This document shows positions 55,301 to 63,175 of a stretch of DNA of 64,000 nucleotides, one piece after another. The notes below the pieces were generated by a model. The model was not told where the DNA came from. It saw nothing but the letters and a program-made list of their open reading frames with translations, and did no database searches. Made by a program: the position numbers and the translations under genes. Position 1 is the stretch's first letter. Each line of letters starts with the position of its first letter. The stretch is from Streptomyces triticagri (lineage in GTDB: Bacteria; Actinomycetota; Actinomycetes; Streptomycetales; Streptomycetaceae): the NCBI RefSeq assembly GCF_003429565.1, contig NZ_QUAK01000123.1, positions 18,729 to 82,728 on the forward strand, read 5' to 3'.

Positions 55301-56450
55301 GCTGGGCTCCCTTTTCTGCCATGAGCTCTACGAAGCGGTCGAACAGGTAGGCGGCGTCGTGCGGTCCTGCCGCCGCCTCCGGGTGGTACTGGACGCTGAA
55401 TGCGGGCTTGTCGAGCAGCCTCAGGCCCTCGACCACGTCGTCGTTGAGGCAGACGTGGGAGACCTCGGCGCGTCCGTAGGGGGTGTCGGAGACCTTGTCG
55501 AGGGGCGCGTCCACGGCGAATCCGTGGTTGTGCGCGGTGACTTCGACCTTGCCGGTGGTGCGGTCCTGCACCGGCTGGTTGATGCCGCGGTGGCCGTACT
55601 TCAGCTTGAAGGTGCCGAAGCCGAGCGCGCGGCCCAGGATCTGGTTGCCGAAGCAGATGCCGAACAGCGGGGTGCCGCGGTCGAGGACGCCGCGCATCAC
55701 GGAGACCGGGTGCTCGGCGGTGGCCGGGTCGCCGGGGCCGTTGGAGAAGAACACCCCGTCCGGCTGGACCGCGTAGATGTCGTCGAGCGTCGCGGTGGCG
55801 GGCAGTACGTGCACCTCGATGCCGCGCTCGGCCATCCGCTGCGGGGTCATGCCCTTGATTCCGAGGTCCACCGCGGCGACGGTGAACTTCTTGGTGCCGA
55901 TCGCGGGGACGACGTACGTCTCCTTGGTGGCGACCTCGGCGGACAGGTCCGCGCCCTTCATCTGCGGGACGTCCTGCACGCGCGCGTGGAGGGTGCTTTC
56001 GTCCGCGAGGGCGTCGCCGGAGAAGATGCCGACCCGCATGGCGCCGCGCTCGCGCAGGTGCCGGGTCAGGGCGCGGGTGTCGATGCCGCTGATGCCGACG
56101 ACGCTCTGGCGCCTGAGTTCCTCGTCGAGGGAGCGCTGCGAGCGCCAGTTGGACGGCACGCGCGCGGGGTCGCGCACCACGTAACCGGACACCCAGATGC
56201 GGGCGGACTCGGGGTCCTCGTCGTTGACACCGGTGTTGCCCACGTGCGGGGCGGTCATCACGACGACCTGGCGGTGGTACGAGGGATCGGTGAGCGTCTC
56301 CTGGTAACCGGTCATACCGGTGGAGAACACGGCTTCGCCGAAGGTCTCCCCCACCGCACCGTAGGCGCGGCCGCGGAAGATCCGGCCGTCCTCGAGGACG
56401 AGTACGGCGGGAGCCGCCTGGCGGGCGGTTCCCCTGGTGGAGGTCGTCAT
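55293..56450 (-). CDS. carA: Carbamoyl-phosphate synthase, small subunit
   Basis: Glutaminase subunit, 385 residues. N-terminal domain APAVLVLEDGRIFRGRAYG, MTGYQETLTDPSYHRQ and the glutamine amidotransferase triad: Cys in LFGICFGNQILG, His and Glu in FSVQYHPEAAAGPHD. The histidine usual in GICxGHQ is Asn here, outside the triad. The ATG overlaps the stop of the upstream membrane protein gene by 4 bp, and the stop overlaps carB by 8 bp. Confidence 0.98.
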
Positions 56451-57055
56451 CGTGCGGCGCCTTCCGTCGTGTCGGTGTGGTTCTCGGTTTGCTGAGGCTG
56501 CTGAGAGGTCAGGGCGTTGATCGCGGTGACCCACGCAGCCTGCTCGGCGGCGTGGTCGGAGCGGAAACCGGAGTCGATCAGACGGTCGCCGTGCGCCCAG
56601 GTGACGATCAGGAGGCCGCCCTCAGTGAGCACCTTGCCCGCGATCCCCTTGTCGAGGCGCGCCTCGCGCAGGGCTTCCCGCGGGATGAAGAAGTCCTCGG
56701 CCCCGGGGCGTACGACGTCGATTCCGGCGTCGCTGAGGGTGAGTTCGGCCCGGCTGCGGGTACCCAGGCCGTGCGCGACGATCCGGTCGAGCCACTGCCC
56801 CGCGGTCGTCGAACCGTGGTAGCGGCCGCTCATGGTCAGGGTCGCGGGGCCGGTGTCCTCGGGCGTGGCCGGCAGCTCGGGCAGGTCGCCCTGCAGGGTG
56901 CCGCGCCACTTCCAGCCCTGCCGCATCAGCCAGTAGACGAGGGCCACGAACAGGGCGAGGCCGATCAGCCAGCCGATCCGCGCGGACCAGTCGGTGACCT
57001 CGGCCGACTTCTTCTCGGCCGCGAGCATCACCTGGGTGAGTCGATCAGTTGTCAC
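56447..57055 (-). CDS. Conserved membrane protein of the pyr operon (PH-like, 202 aa)
   Basis: A 202-residue protein with a single N-terminal membrane helix (IGWLIGLALFVALVYWLM, about 28-45). A soluble domain follows with MSGRYHGSTTAGQWLDRIVA, LTLSDAGIDVVRPGAEDFFI and LLIVTWAHGDRLIDSGFRSD, resembling a PH-type fold. The GTG overlaps the pyrC stop by 4 bp and the stop overlaps carA by 4 bp, so it is tightly coupled between two pyrimidine genes. An uncharacterised gene at this place is usual in streptomycetes (from memory). Role unknown; perhaps membrane localisation of the pathway. Confidence 0.88.
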   Translation of the reverse strand: MTTDRLTQVMLAAEKKSAEVTDWSARIGWLIGLALFVALVYWLMRQGWKWRGTLQGDLPELPATPEDTGPATLTMSGRYHGSTTAGQWLDRIVAHGLGTRSRAELTLSDAGIDVVRPGAEDFFIPREALREARLDKGIAGKVLTEGGLLIVTWAHGDRLIDSGFRSDHAAEQAAWVTAINALTSQQPQQTENHTDTTEGAAR

Positions 57056-58338
57056 GCGAGATTCCCGTCCATGAGGGTGGCCCGGCCCCGCAGGAAGGTG
57101 TGGGTGACACGGCCCGGCAGCTCGCGGCCCTCGTAGGGGGTGTTGCGGCTGCGGGACGCGAAGCCCGCGGGGTCCACCGCTCCACGGTATGCCGGATCGA
57201 CCAGGGTGAGGTTCGCGGGCTCGCCTGCCGAGACGGGGCGGCCGTGTCCGGCGAGACGGCCGATACGGGCCGGGGCGAGGGACATCCGGTCGGCGACGCC
57301 GGCCCAGTCGAGGAGCCCGGTCTCGACCATCGTCGCCTGGACGACGGACAGCGCGGTCTCCAGGCCGACCATGCCCATCGCGGCGGCGGCCCACTCGCAG
57401 TCCTTGTCCTCGCGCGGGTGCGGCGCGTGGTCGGTGGCCACGATGTCGATGGTGCCGTCGGCGAGCGCCTCGCGCAGAGCGAGCACATCGGCCTCGGTGC
57501 GCAGCGGCGGGTTGACCTTGTAGACGGGGTTGTAGCTGCGGACCAGTTCGTCGGTGAGGAGCAGGTGGTGCGGGGTGACCTCGGCGGTGACGTTCCAGCC
57601 CTTGGACTTGGCCCAGCGCACGATCTCGACCGAACCGGCCGTGGAGAGGTGGCAGATGTGCACACGGGAGTCGACGTGCGCGGCGAGCAGCACATCGCGG
57701 GCGATGATCGACTCCTCCGCGACGGCGGGCCAGCCGCCGAGGCCCAGCTCTGCGGAGACCAGACCCTCGTTCATCTGGGCGCCCTCGGTGAGCCGCGGCT
57801 CCTGGGCGTGCTGGGCGACGACTCCGTCGAAGGCCTTCACGTACTCGAGCGCCCGCCGCATGATCACGGCGTCGTCCACGCACTTGCCGTCGTCGGAGAA
57901 GACGCGCACGCCGGCCGCGGAGTCGTGCATCGCGCCGAGCTCGGCGAGCTGCTTGCCCTCGAGCCCGACGGTGACGGCACCGATCGGCTGTACGTCGCAG
58001 TAGCCGGACTCCTTGCCGAGCCGCCAGACCTGCTCGACGACTCCGGCGGTGTCGGCGACCGGGAAGGTGTTGGCCATCGCGTGCACGGCGGTCCAACCCC
58101 CGCGCGCGGCAGCCTTGGTGCCGGTCAGGACGGTCTCGGAGTCCTCGCGGCCGGGCTCGCGCAGATGCGTGTGCAGGTCGACCAGGCCGGGCAGCAGGAC
58201 TTTGCCGTCCGCCTCCACGACCTGCGCGCCCGAGGCGTCGAGCCCGGTGCCGACGGCCGCGATGGTCTCGCCGTCGATCAGTACGTCCTGCGCCTCGCCG
58301 CCGAGCACCTTCGCGCCACGGATCAGGATCTTGCTCAT
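57052..58338 (-). CDS. pyrC: Dihydroorotase
   Basis: Cyclises carbamoyl aspartate to dihydroorotate. A 428-residue class I amidohydrolase: zinc-binding DLHTHLREPGREDSETVLTG, QHAQEPRL, HICHLSTAGSVEIVRWAKSK, TAEVTPHHLLLTDEL and the catalytic Asp in DIVATDHAPHPREDK. The ATG at 58338 has GGAG at a good distance; the GTG at 58347, overlapping the pyrB stop, has the ribosome site too close. It is coupled to pyrB. Confidence 0.98.
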   Translation of the reverse strand: MSKILIRGAKVLGGEAQDVLIDGETIAAVGTGLDASGAQVVEADGKVLLPGLVDLHTHLREPGREDSETVLTGTKAAARGGWTAVHAMANTFPVADTAGVVEQVWRLGKESGYCDVQPIGAVTVGLEGKQLAELGAMHDSAAGVRVFSDDGKCVDDAVIMRRALEYVKAFDGVVAQHAQEPRLTEGAQMNEGLVSAELGLGGWPAVAEESIIARDVLLAAHVDSRVHICHLSTAGSVEIVRWAKSKGWNVTAEVTPHHLLLTDELVRSYNPVYKVNPPLRTEADVLALREALADGTIDIVATDHAPHPREDKDCEWAAAAMGMVGLETALSVVQATMVETGLLDWAGVADRMSLAPARIGRLAGHGRPVSAGEPANLTLVDPAYRGAVDPAGFASRSRNTPYEGRELPGRVTHTFLRGRATLMDGNLA

Positions 58339-58343
58339 GGTCG

Positions 58344-59399
58344 TCACTTCTCCTCGGAGTCTTCGGCGTACGCGGTGCCGGCGCGGCCGGTCTCTGCGGC
58401 CGTGGGGCGGGTGTGGGTGACGGCGGGCTCGTTGCCGCCGAGCAGCAGGTAGAGGACGGCCATCCGGATGGAGACGCCGTTGGCCACCTGCTCGACGGCG
58501 GTGCAGCGCTCGGAGTCGGCGACGTCGGCGGTGATCTCCATGCCGCGGACCATCGGGCCCGGGTGCATCACCAGGGCGTGCCCGGGCATCTTCGCCATCC
58601 GGTCGCCGTCGAGTCCGTAGCGCCGCGAGTACTCGCGCTCGGTCGGGAAGAAGGCGGCGTTCATCCGCTCCCGCTGGACACGGAGCATCATCACGGCGTC
58701 CGACTTGGACAGCACGCGGTCGAGGTCGTACGAGACCTCGCAGGGCCAGGTCTCGACGCCGACGGGCAGCAGGGTGGGCGGCGCGACGAGGGTGACGTCG
58801 GCGCCGAGGGTGTGCAGCAGGTCGACATTGGACCGGGCGACCCGGCTGTGCAGGACGTCGCCGACCAGGGTGATCCGGCGCCCGGCCAGGTCCCGCCCGA
58901 GCCCGGCGTCACGGCCGAGCAGGCGCCGGCGCATGGTGAACGCGTCGAGGAGGGCCTGGGTGGGGTGCTGGTGGGTGCCGTCGCCCGCGTTGATCACGGC
59001 GGCGTCGATCCAGCCGGAGGTGGCGAGCCGGAAGGGCGCACCGGAGGCGCTGTGCCGGATGACGACGGCGTCGACCCCCATCGCCTCGAGCGTCTGCGCG
59101 GTGTCCTTGAGGGATTCGCCCTTGGAGACGGACGAGCCCTTCGCGGTGAAGTTGATGACGTCGGCCGACAGCCGCTTCTCGGCGGCCTCGAAGGAGATCC
59201 GGGTACGGGTGGAGTCCTCGAAGAAGAGGTTGACGACGGTGCGTCCGCGCAGGGTGGGCAGCTTCTTGATGGGCCGGTCGGCGACCCGGGCCATCTCCTC
59301 GGCGGTGTCGAGGATGAGGACGGCGTCGTCGCGGGAGAGGTCGGCGGCCGAGATCAGGTGGCCGGTGGTCTGGGGGTGTCCCCCAGGAGAACTCAGCAT
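58344..59399 (-). CDS. pyrB: Aspartate carbamoyltransferase catalytic subunit
   Basis: Joins carbamoyl phosphate and aspartate, the committed step of UMP synthesis. A 351-residue enzyme: carbamoyl phosphate site FFEDSTRTRISFEAAEKRL, the SSVSKGESLKDTAQTLEAM loop, GDGTHQHPTQALLDAFTM and MHPGPMVRGMEI. It is somewhat longer than usual at both ends (MLSSPGGHPQ start, TAAETGRAGTAYAEDSEEK tail). The ATG follows GGAG by eight nt. No pyrI regulatory subunit is present. It lies 111 bp after pyrR. Confidence 0.98.
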   Translation of the reverse strand: MLSSPGGHPQTTGHLISAADLSRDDAVLILDTAEEMARVADRPIKKLPTLRGRTVVNLFFEDSTRTRISFEAAEKRLSADVINFTAKGSSVSKGESLKDTAQTLEAMGVDAVVIRHSASGAPFRLATSGWIDAAVINAGDGTHQHPTQALLDAFTMRRRLLGRDAGLGRDLAGRRITLVGDVLHSRVARSNVDLLHTLGADVTLVAPPTLLPVGVETWPCEVSYDLDRVLSKSDAVMMLRVQRERMNAAFFPTEREYSRRYGLDGDRMAKMPGHALVMHPGPMVRGMEITADVADSERCTAVEQVANGVSIRMAVLYLLLGGNEPAVTHTRPTAAETGRAGTAYAEDSEEK

Positions 59400-59510
59400 C
59401 GGGAGAGCTCCATGCGGAATCTGATGATTTCGGGCATACGGGCGCGCAGCGCTCGCACTCGGACGGAGTGGGAAGGGCGTGATCCGAAGGACACGCCCCG
59501 GGCCGAGGCG

Positions 59511-60086
59511 CTACTGCTCGCCGGCCGGGACGGTCGGCTTGTCCCCGAGCAGCACGGTGTCGCGACCGTCCTCCTCGGCGAGCTGGACCTTGACCGTCTC
59601 CCGCAGCGACGTGGGGAGATTCTTGCCGACGTAGTCGGCGCGGATGGGGAGTTCGCGGTGGCCGCGGTCGACGAGGACCGCGAGCTGGACGGCGCGCGGC
59701 CGGCCGATGTCGCCGAGTGCGTCGAGCGCCGCGCGAATCGTGCGCCCGGAGAAGAGCACGTCGTCGACGAGCACGACCAGCCGTCCGTCGATGCCGTCAC
59801 CGGGGATGTCCGTACGTGCGAGGGCGCGCGGCGGATGCATGCGCAGATCGTCGCGGTACATGGTGATGTCGAGCGAGCCGACCGGAGTGGAGCGGCCGGT
59901 GATCTCGTCGAGCTTGGCCGCGAGACGCTGAGCCAGAAAGACGCCGCGGGTCGGGATGCCGAGCAGTACCACGTCGTCGGCGCCCTTGGCGCGTTCCACG
60001 ATTTCGTGGGCGATGCGGGTCAGTACCCGCGCGATGTCGGGGCCCTCGAGAACAGGCCGGGCGGCACCGGAATTCTTGGTGTCCAT
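59511..60086 (-). CDS. pyrR: PyrR bifunctional regulator / uracil phosphoribosyltransferase
   Basis: A 191-residue protein that binds pyr mRNA in response to UMP and can make UMP from uracil and PRPP. It has ARVLTRIAHEIVERAKGADD, LLGIPTRGVFLAQRLAAKL, the PRPP loop LVVLVDDVLFSGRTIRAALD and the C-terminal DKPTVPAGEQ. It heads the pyr operon. Its own leader contains a PyrR-binding hairpin next to the ribosome site, implying translational autoregulation as described in mycobacteria. Confidence 0.97.
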   Translation of the reverse strand: MDTKNSGAARPVLEGPDIARVLTRIAHEIVERAKGADDVVLLGIPTRGVFLAQRLAAKLDEITGRSTPVGSLDITMYRDDLRMHPPRALARTDIPGDGIDGRLVVLVDDVLFSGRTIRAALDALGDIGRPRAVQLAVLVDRGHRELPIRADYVGKNLPTSLRETVKVQLAEEDGRDTVLLGDKPTVPAGEQ

Positions 60087-60105
60087 ACGAAACGGACCTC
60101 CTTCT

Positions 60106-60121
60106 CCGCCTCACGGGACGG
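60106..60121 (-). promoter_or_regulatory. PyrR-binding hairpin in the pyrR leader
   Basis: On the transcript CCGUCCCGUGAGGCGG contains UCCNGNGAGGY, the core of the known PyrR anti-antiterminator consensus, folded as CCG-U-CC-loop-GG-CGG. It lies 20-35 nt before the pyrR ATG, just upstream of the AAGGAGG ribosome site, and no terminator follows. PyrR-UMP binding would therefore block translation start rather than cause attenuation. Confidence 0.8.
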
Positions 60122-60216
60122 ACCTTAAAGGACGTCGAGATTGCGCCATCTACCGTACCAGGATTGGCAACGCCGCCGGTCACACCCCTCTAATGGGGCG
60201 GTACAGACCATTCGGC

Positions 60217-60246
60217 TTGACGCATCCAAGTAACGCTGCGTAACCT
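60217..60246 (+). promoter_or_regulatory. bldD promoter with probable BldD box
   Basis: TTGACG (60217-60222), 18-bp spacer, TAACCT (60241-60246). AGTAACGC(N)TAACCTCACAGT spanning the -10 resembles the loose BldD box (AGTgA ... TCACc). BldD is known to repress its own gene, so this is likely its autoregulatory site. Confidence 0.65.
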
Positions 60247-60305
60247 CACAGTCAGTTACAAGGCGAGCGGTGAAGCCGCACGTGTCACAGCGTCCGGGGA
60301 GCTAT

Positions 60306-60806
60306 ATGTCCAGCGAATACGCCAAACAGCTCGGGGCCAAGCTCCGGGCCATCCGCACCCAGCAGGGCCTTTCCCTCCACGGCGTCGAGGAGAAGTCCCA
60401 GGGCCGCTGGAAGGCGGTAGTGGTCGGTTCGTACGAGCGCGGAGACCGCGCCGTCACCGTGCAGCGCCTTGCCGAACTGGCCGATTTCTATGGGGTCCCG
60501 GTCCAGGAACTCCTCCCCGGCACCACCCCCGGCGGAGCGGCCGAGCCGCCCCCGAAGCTCGTGCTCGACCTGGAGCGCCTCGCGCACGTCCCGCAGGAGA
60601 AGGCGGGCCCGCTGCAGCGGTACGCGGCGACGATCCAGTCCCAGCGCGGCGATTACAACGGCAAGGTGCTCTCCATCCGCCAGGACGACCTGCGCACGCT
60701 GGCCGTCATTTACGACCAGTCCCCCTCGGTGCTGACCGAGCAGCTGATCAGCTGGGGCGTGCTCGACGCCGACGCCCGTCGCGCCGTGGGCCACGACGAC
60801 GCCTGA
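60306..60806 (+). CDS. bldD: Developmental master repressor BldD
   Basis: A 166-residue DNA-binding protein that represses sporulation genes during vegetative growth when dimerised by tetrameric cyclic di-GMP. N-terminal XRE-type helix-turn-helix: SSEYAKQLGAKLRAIRTQQG, EEKSQGRWKAVVVGSYERGD. The C-terminal domain holds the ligand signature RGD-X8-RQDD (Arg114 to Asp128), matching the S. coelicolor numbering. The ATG at 60306 begins MSSEYAKQ; the upstream in-frame start is not conserved. It is divergent from the pyr operon. Confidence 0.98.
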   Translation: MSSEYAKQLGAKLRAIRTQQGLSLHGVEEKSQGRWKAVVVGSYERGDRAVTVQRLAELADFYGVPVQELLPGTTPGGAAEPPPKLVLDLERLAHVPQEKAGPLQRYAATIQSQRGDYNGKVLSIRQDDLRTLAVIYDQSPSVLTEQLISWGVLDADARRAVGHDDA

Positions 60807-60854
60807 CCGACCGCCCGGACGTTCTGCAGAAACGTGCCGTCGGGTACCCCGCCC

Positions 60855-60905
60855 ACGACGAGGGGCCCGCACCACACTCACCGTGTGGCGCGGGCCCCTC
60901 GTCGT
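60855..60905. terminator. Very strong bidirectional terminator between bldD and nusB
   Basis: A 16-bp perfect stem (60855-60870 with 60890-60905, ACGACGAGGGGCCCGC and complement) continues through one mismatch into a 6-bp inner stem CCACAC/GTGTGG with loop TCACC. It sits between the convergent bldD and nusB genes. Confidence 0.88.
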
Positions 60906-60924
60906 ATCGGGCCCCGCGATGCGC

Positions 60925-61359
60925 TCAGGCCTCGTCCCGCCGCAGCCCCGGCTTGAGGTCCTTGAAACGGCCGAGCAGGCCGTTCACGAAGGCCGGGGAG
61001 TCGTCCGTGGAGAACTCCTTGGCGAGCTGCACGGCCTCGTCGAGCACCACGGCGTCCGGGGTCTCGTCCACCCAGACCAGCTCGTAGGTGCCGAGGCGCA
61101 GGATGTTGCGGTCGACGACCGGCATCCGGTCGAGCGTCCATCCCACCGCGTACTGCGCGATCAGCTCGTCGATCCGCCCGGCGTGCTTCGTGTACCCCTC
61201 GACGAGGTCCATCGTGTACGCGCTGACCGGCGGCTGGCGGGTGTCGCTGCGGGCGTGCCGCACCCAGTCGGCGAGCACCGTCTCGACGTCGGTGCCGCGC
61301 TGGTCCGCCTCGAAGAGGATCTGGAAGGCGCGCTTACGGGCCGTGTTACGGGCAGCCAC
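60925..61359 (-). CDS. nusB: Transcription antitermination factor NusB
   Basis: A 144-residue helical protein that binds boxA RNA with S10 for rRNA antitermination. It has ARNTARKRAFQILFEADQRG, YTKHAGRIDELIAQYAVGWT, DRNILRLGTYELVWVDETPD and LAKEFSTDDSPAFVNGLLGR. It starts with GTG, two bases after the efp stop, so both form an operon. Confidence 0.97.
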   Translation of the reverse strand: MAARNTARKRAFQILFEADQRGTDVETVLADWVRHARSDTRQPPVSAYTMDLVEGYTKHAGRIDELIAQYAVGWTLDRMPVVDRNILRLGTYELVWVDETPDAVVLDEAVQLAKEFSTDDSPAFVNGLLGRFKDLKPGLRRDEA

Positions 61360-61361
61360 GG

Positions 61362-61928
61362 TTAGCTGTTCACCCGGCCGAGGTAGTCGCTCGTGCGGGT
61401 GTCGACCTTGATCTTCTCACCGGTGGTGATGAACAGCGGCACGTTGATCTGGTGACCGGTCTCCAGGATGGCGGGCTTGGTGCCGCCGGTGGAGCGGTCG
61501 CCCTGCACGCCCGGCTCGGTCTCCTTGATGACCAGCTCGACGGCGGCCGGCAGCTCCACGAAGAGCACCTCGCCCTCGTGCTGCGCCACGGTCGCCTCGA
61601 AGCCCTCGATGAGGAAGTTCGCGGCGTCGCCCACGGCCTTGCGGTCGACGTGCAGCTGGTCGTACGTCTGCATGTCCATGAAGACGAAGTAGTCGCCGTC
61701 CATGTACGAGAACTGCATGTCGCGCTTGTCGACGGTGGCAGTCTCGACCTTGACGCCGGCGTTGAAGGTCTTGTCGACGGTCTTGCCGGACAGCACGTTC
61801 TTGAGCTTGGTGCGCACGAATGCAGGGCCCTTGCCGGGCTTGACGTGCTGGAACTCGACGACGGACCAGAGCTGGCCCCCGTCGAGCTTGAGCACCAGGC
61901 CGTTCTTGAGGTCGTTCGTGGAAGCCAC
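61362..61928 (-). CDS. efp: Elongation factor P
   Basis: A 188-residue three-domain factor that rescues ribosomes stalled at polyproline. The functional loop tip is KPGKG (Lys33), within EFQHVKPGKGPAFVRTKLKN. The signature KETEPGVQGDRSTGGTKPAI and the end EKIKVDTRTSDYLGRV are present. It starts with GTG. Upstream is an M24 peptidase gene 50 bp away, the common pepQ-efp-nusB order. Confidence 0.98.
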   Translation of the reverse strand: MASTNDLKNGLVLKLDGGQLWSVVEFQHVKPGKGPAFVRTKLKNVLSGKTVDKTFNAGVKVETATVDKRDMQFSYMDGDYFVFMDMQTYDQLHVDRKAVGDAANFLIEGFEATVAQHEGEVLFVELPAAVELVIKETEPGVQGDRSTGGTKPAILETGHQINVPLFITTGEKIKVDTRTSDYLGRVNS

Positions 61929-61978
61929 GGTTGCGGAATCTCCTGGACTGCTGGTGGGACCACGAAGGCAGGCGCGCC

Positions 61979-63085
61979 CTAGAGCGCGAGCAGCTCCTTG
62001 GTCGTGATGGTGAGTAGCTCGGGTCCGCCGTCCGCCTCGGGACGAACGACGAGAGTGTCATCGATCCGGACCCCGCCCCGGCCCGGAAGGTGAACCCCGG
62101 GTTCGACGGTGACCGGCACACGAGCGTCCAGTTTACCCATGGCCGCGGCGGCGAACTGAGGGTCCTCGTCGATTTCGAGCCCCACACCGTGCCCGGTGAC
62201 CTCCACGAGCCCCTCCCCGTACCCCGCGGAGTCCAGGACATGGCGGGCCGCACGGTCCACCTCGCGGTACTCCGCACCCGGTGCGAGCGTCTCCCGGCCG
62301 GCCCGCTGAGCGGCGAAGACCAGGTCGTACAGCTCGATCTGCCAGTCCGCCGGAGTGGTGCCGATGACGAAGGTCCGGCCGATCTCACAGCGGTATCCGC
62401 GATACGTGGCGCCGAGGCCGACGGACAGGAAGTCGCCCTCCTCGACCCGGCGGTCGCCCGGACGGTGGCCGCCGCGGCCCGAGTTGGGGCCGGTGCCGAC
62501 CGAGGTGGGGAAGGCGGCGCCGTCCGCGCCGTGGTCGACGAGCCGGCGCTCCAGCTCGAGGGCCAGATGGCGTTCCGTCCGGCCGACGAGGATCGACTCC
62601 AGGAGTTCGCCGAGCGCCTGGTCGGTGATCTCGGCGGCGATCCGCAGGCAGGACAGCTCCTCGTCGTCCTTGACGAGGCGGAGTTGCTCGACCGCGCCGC
62701 CCACGTCGCCGAGGCGGAGCCGAGGGGCGACGGATCCGAGTGCGCGGTGGCGGGCCACGGTGAGGTGGTTCTCCTCCACGGCGAGCGTGTCGGCCCCCTG
62801 TTCCACCGCGAGTCCGGCGGCCGCCACGGCCGGGTCCCCGCCGGCGCCGGTGAGCACCCGAAGACGCAGGGCCTCGTCGAGCCGGCCCTCGGGGGGCTGG
62901 CCGGTCGGGGCCTCGGCACACAGCAGGGTGTCCTCGCGGGGGCCGAGCAGCAGCACGCCGCCGTGCGGGGACGCGCCCGCGAGATAGCGGACGTTGGCAG
63001 GATGGGAGACCACCGCGGCGGCGTTGCCGGCCGCCGCGCATCGGTCCCTCAGCCGTTCCCTGCGGGCCACGAACACCTCAGACAT
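61979..63085 (-). CDS. M24-family Xaa-Pro peptidase homologue with altered metal site
   Basis: A 368-residue protein with an N-terminal creatinase-like domain (VVSHPANVRYLAGASPHGGV) and a C-terminal pita-bread domain. Some metal-ligand positions are kept (His in TGHGVGLEIDEDP, Glu in VTVEPGVHLPG). The first Asp of the usual DFG(A) segment is Gly in VGLGATYRGYRCEIGRT, the second Asp (SDxTR) is Glu, and the last ED pair is DD. It may therefore be a weak or non-peptidase member. The ATG at 63085 starts MSEVFVARRERL. It is probably cotranscribed with efp and nusB. Confidence 0.85.
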   Translation of the reverse strand: MSEVFVARRERLRDRCAAAGNAAAVVSHPANVRYLAGASPHGGVLLLGPREDTLLCAEAPTGQPPEGRLDEALRLRVLTGAGGDPAVAAAGLAVEQGADTLAVEENHLTVARHRALGSVAPRLRLGDVGGAVEQLRLVKDDEELSCLRIAAEITDQALGELLESILVGRTERHLALELERRLVDHGADGAAFPTSVGTGPNSGRGGHRPGDRRVEEGDFLSVGLGATYRGYRCEIGRTFVIGTTPADWQIELYDLVFAAQRAGRETLAPGAEYREVDRAARHVLDSAGYGEGLVEVTGHGVGLEIDEDPQFAAAAMGKLDARVPVTVEPGVHLPGRGGVRIDDTLVVRPEADGGPELLTITTKELLAL

Positions 63086-63175
63086 GAGGCGAGCGTATGA
63101 GCGCAGGCGCGACTCGGCCCGGTCAGCGCGTCCGACCGGGGTGCGGTGCTCGCGCCCGGGCACGGACCCCGGCGG

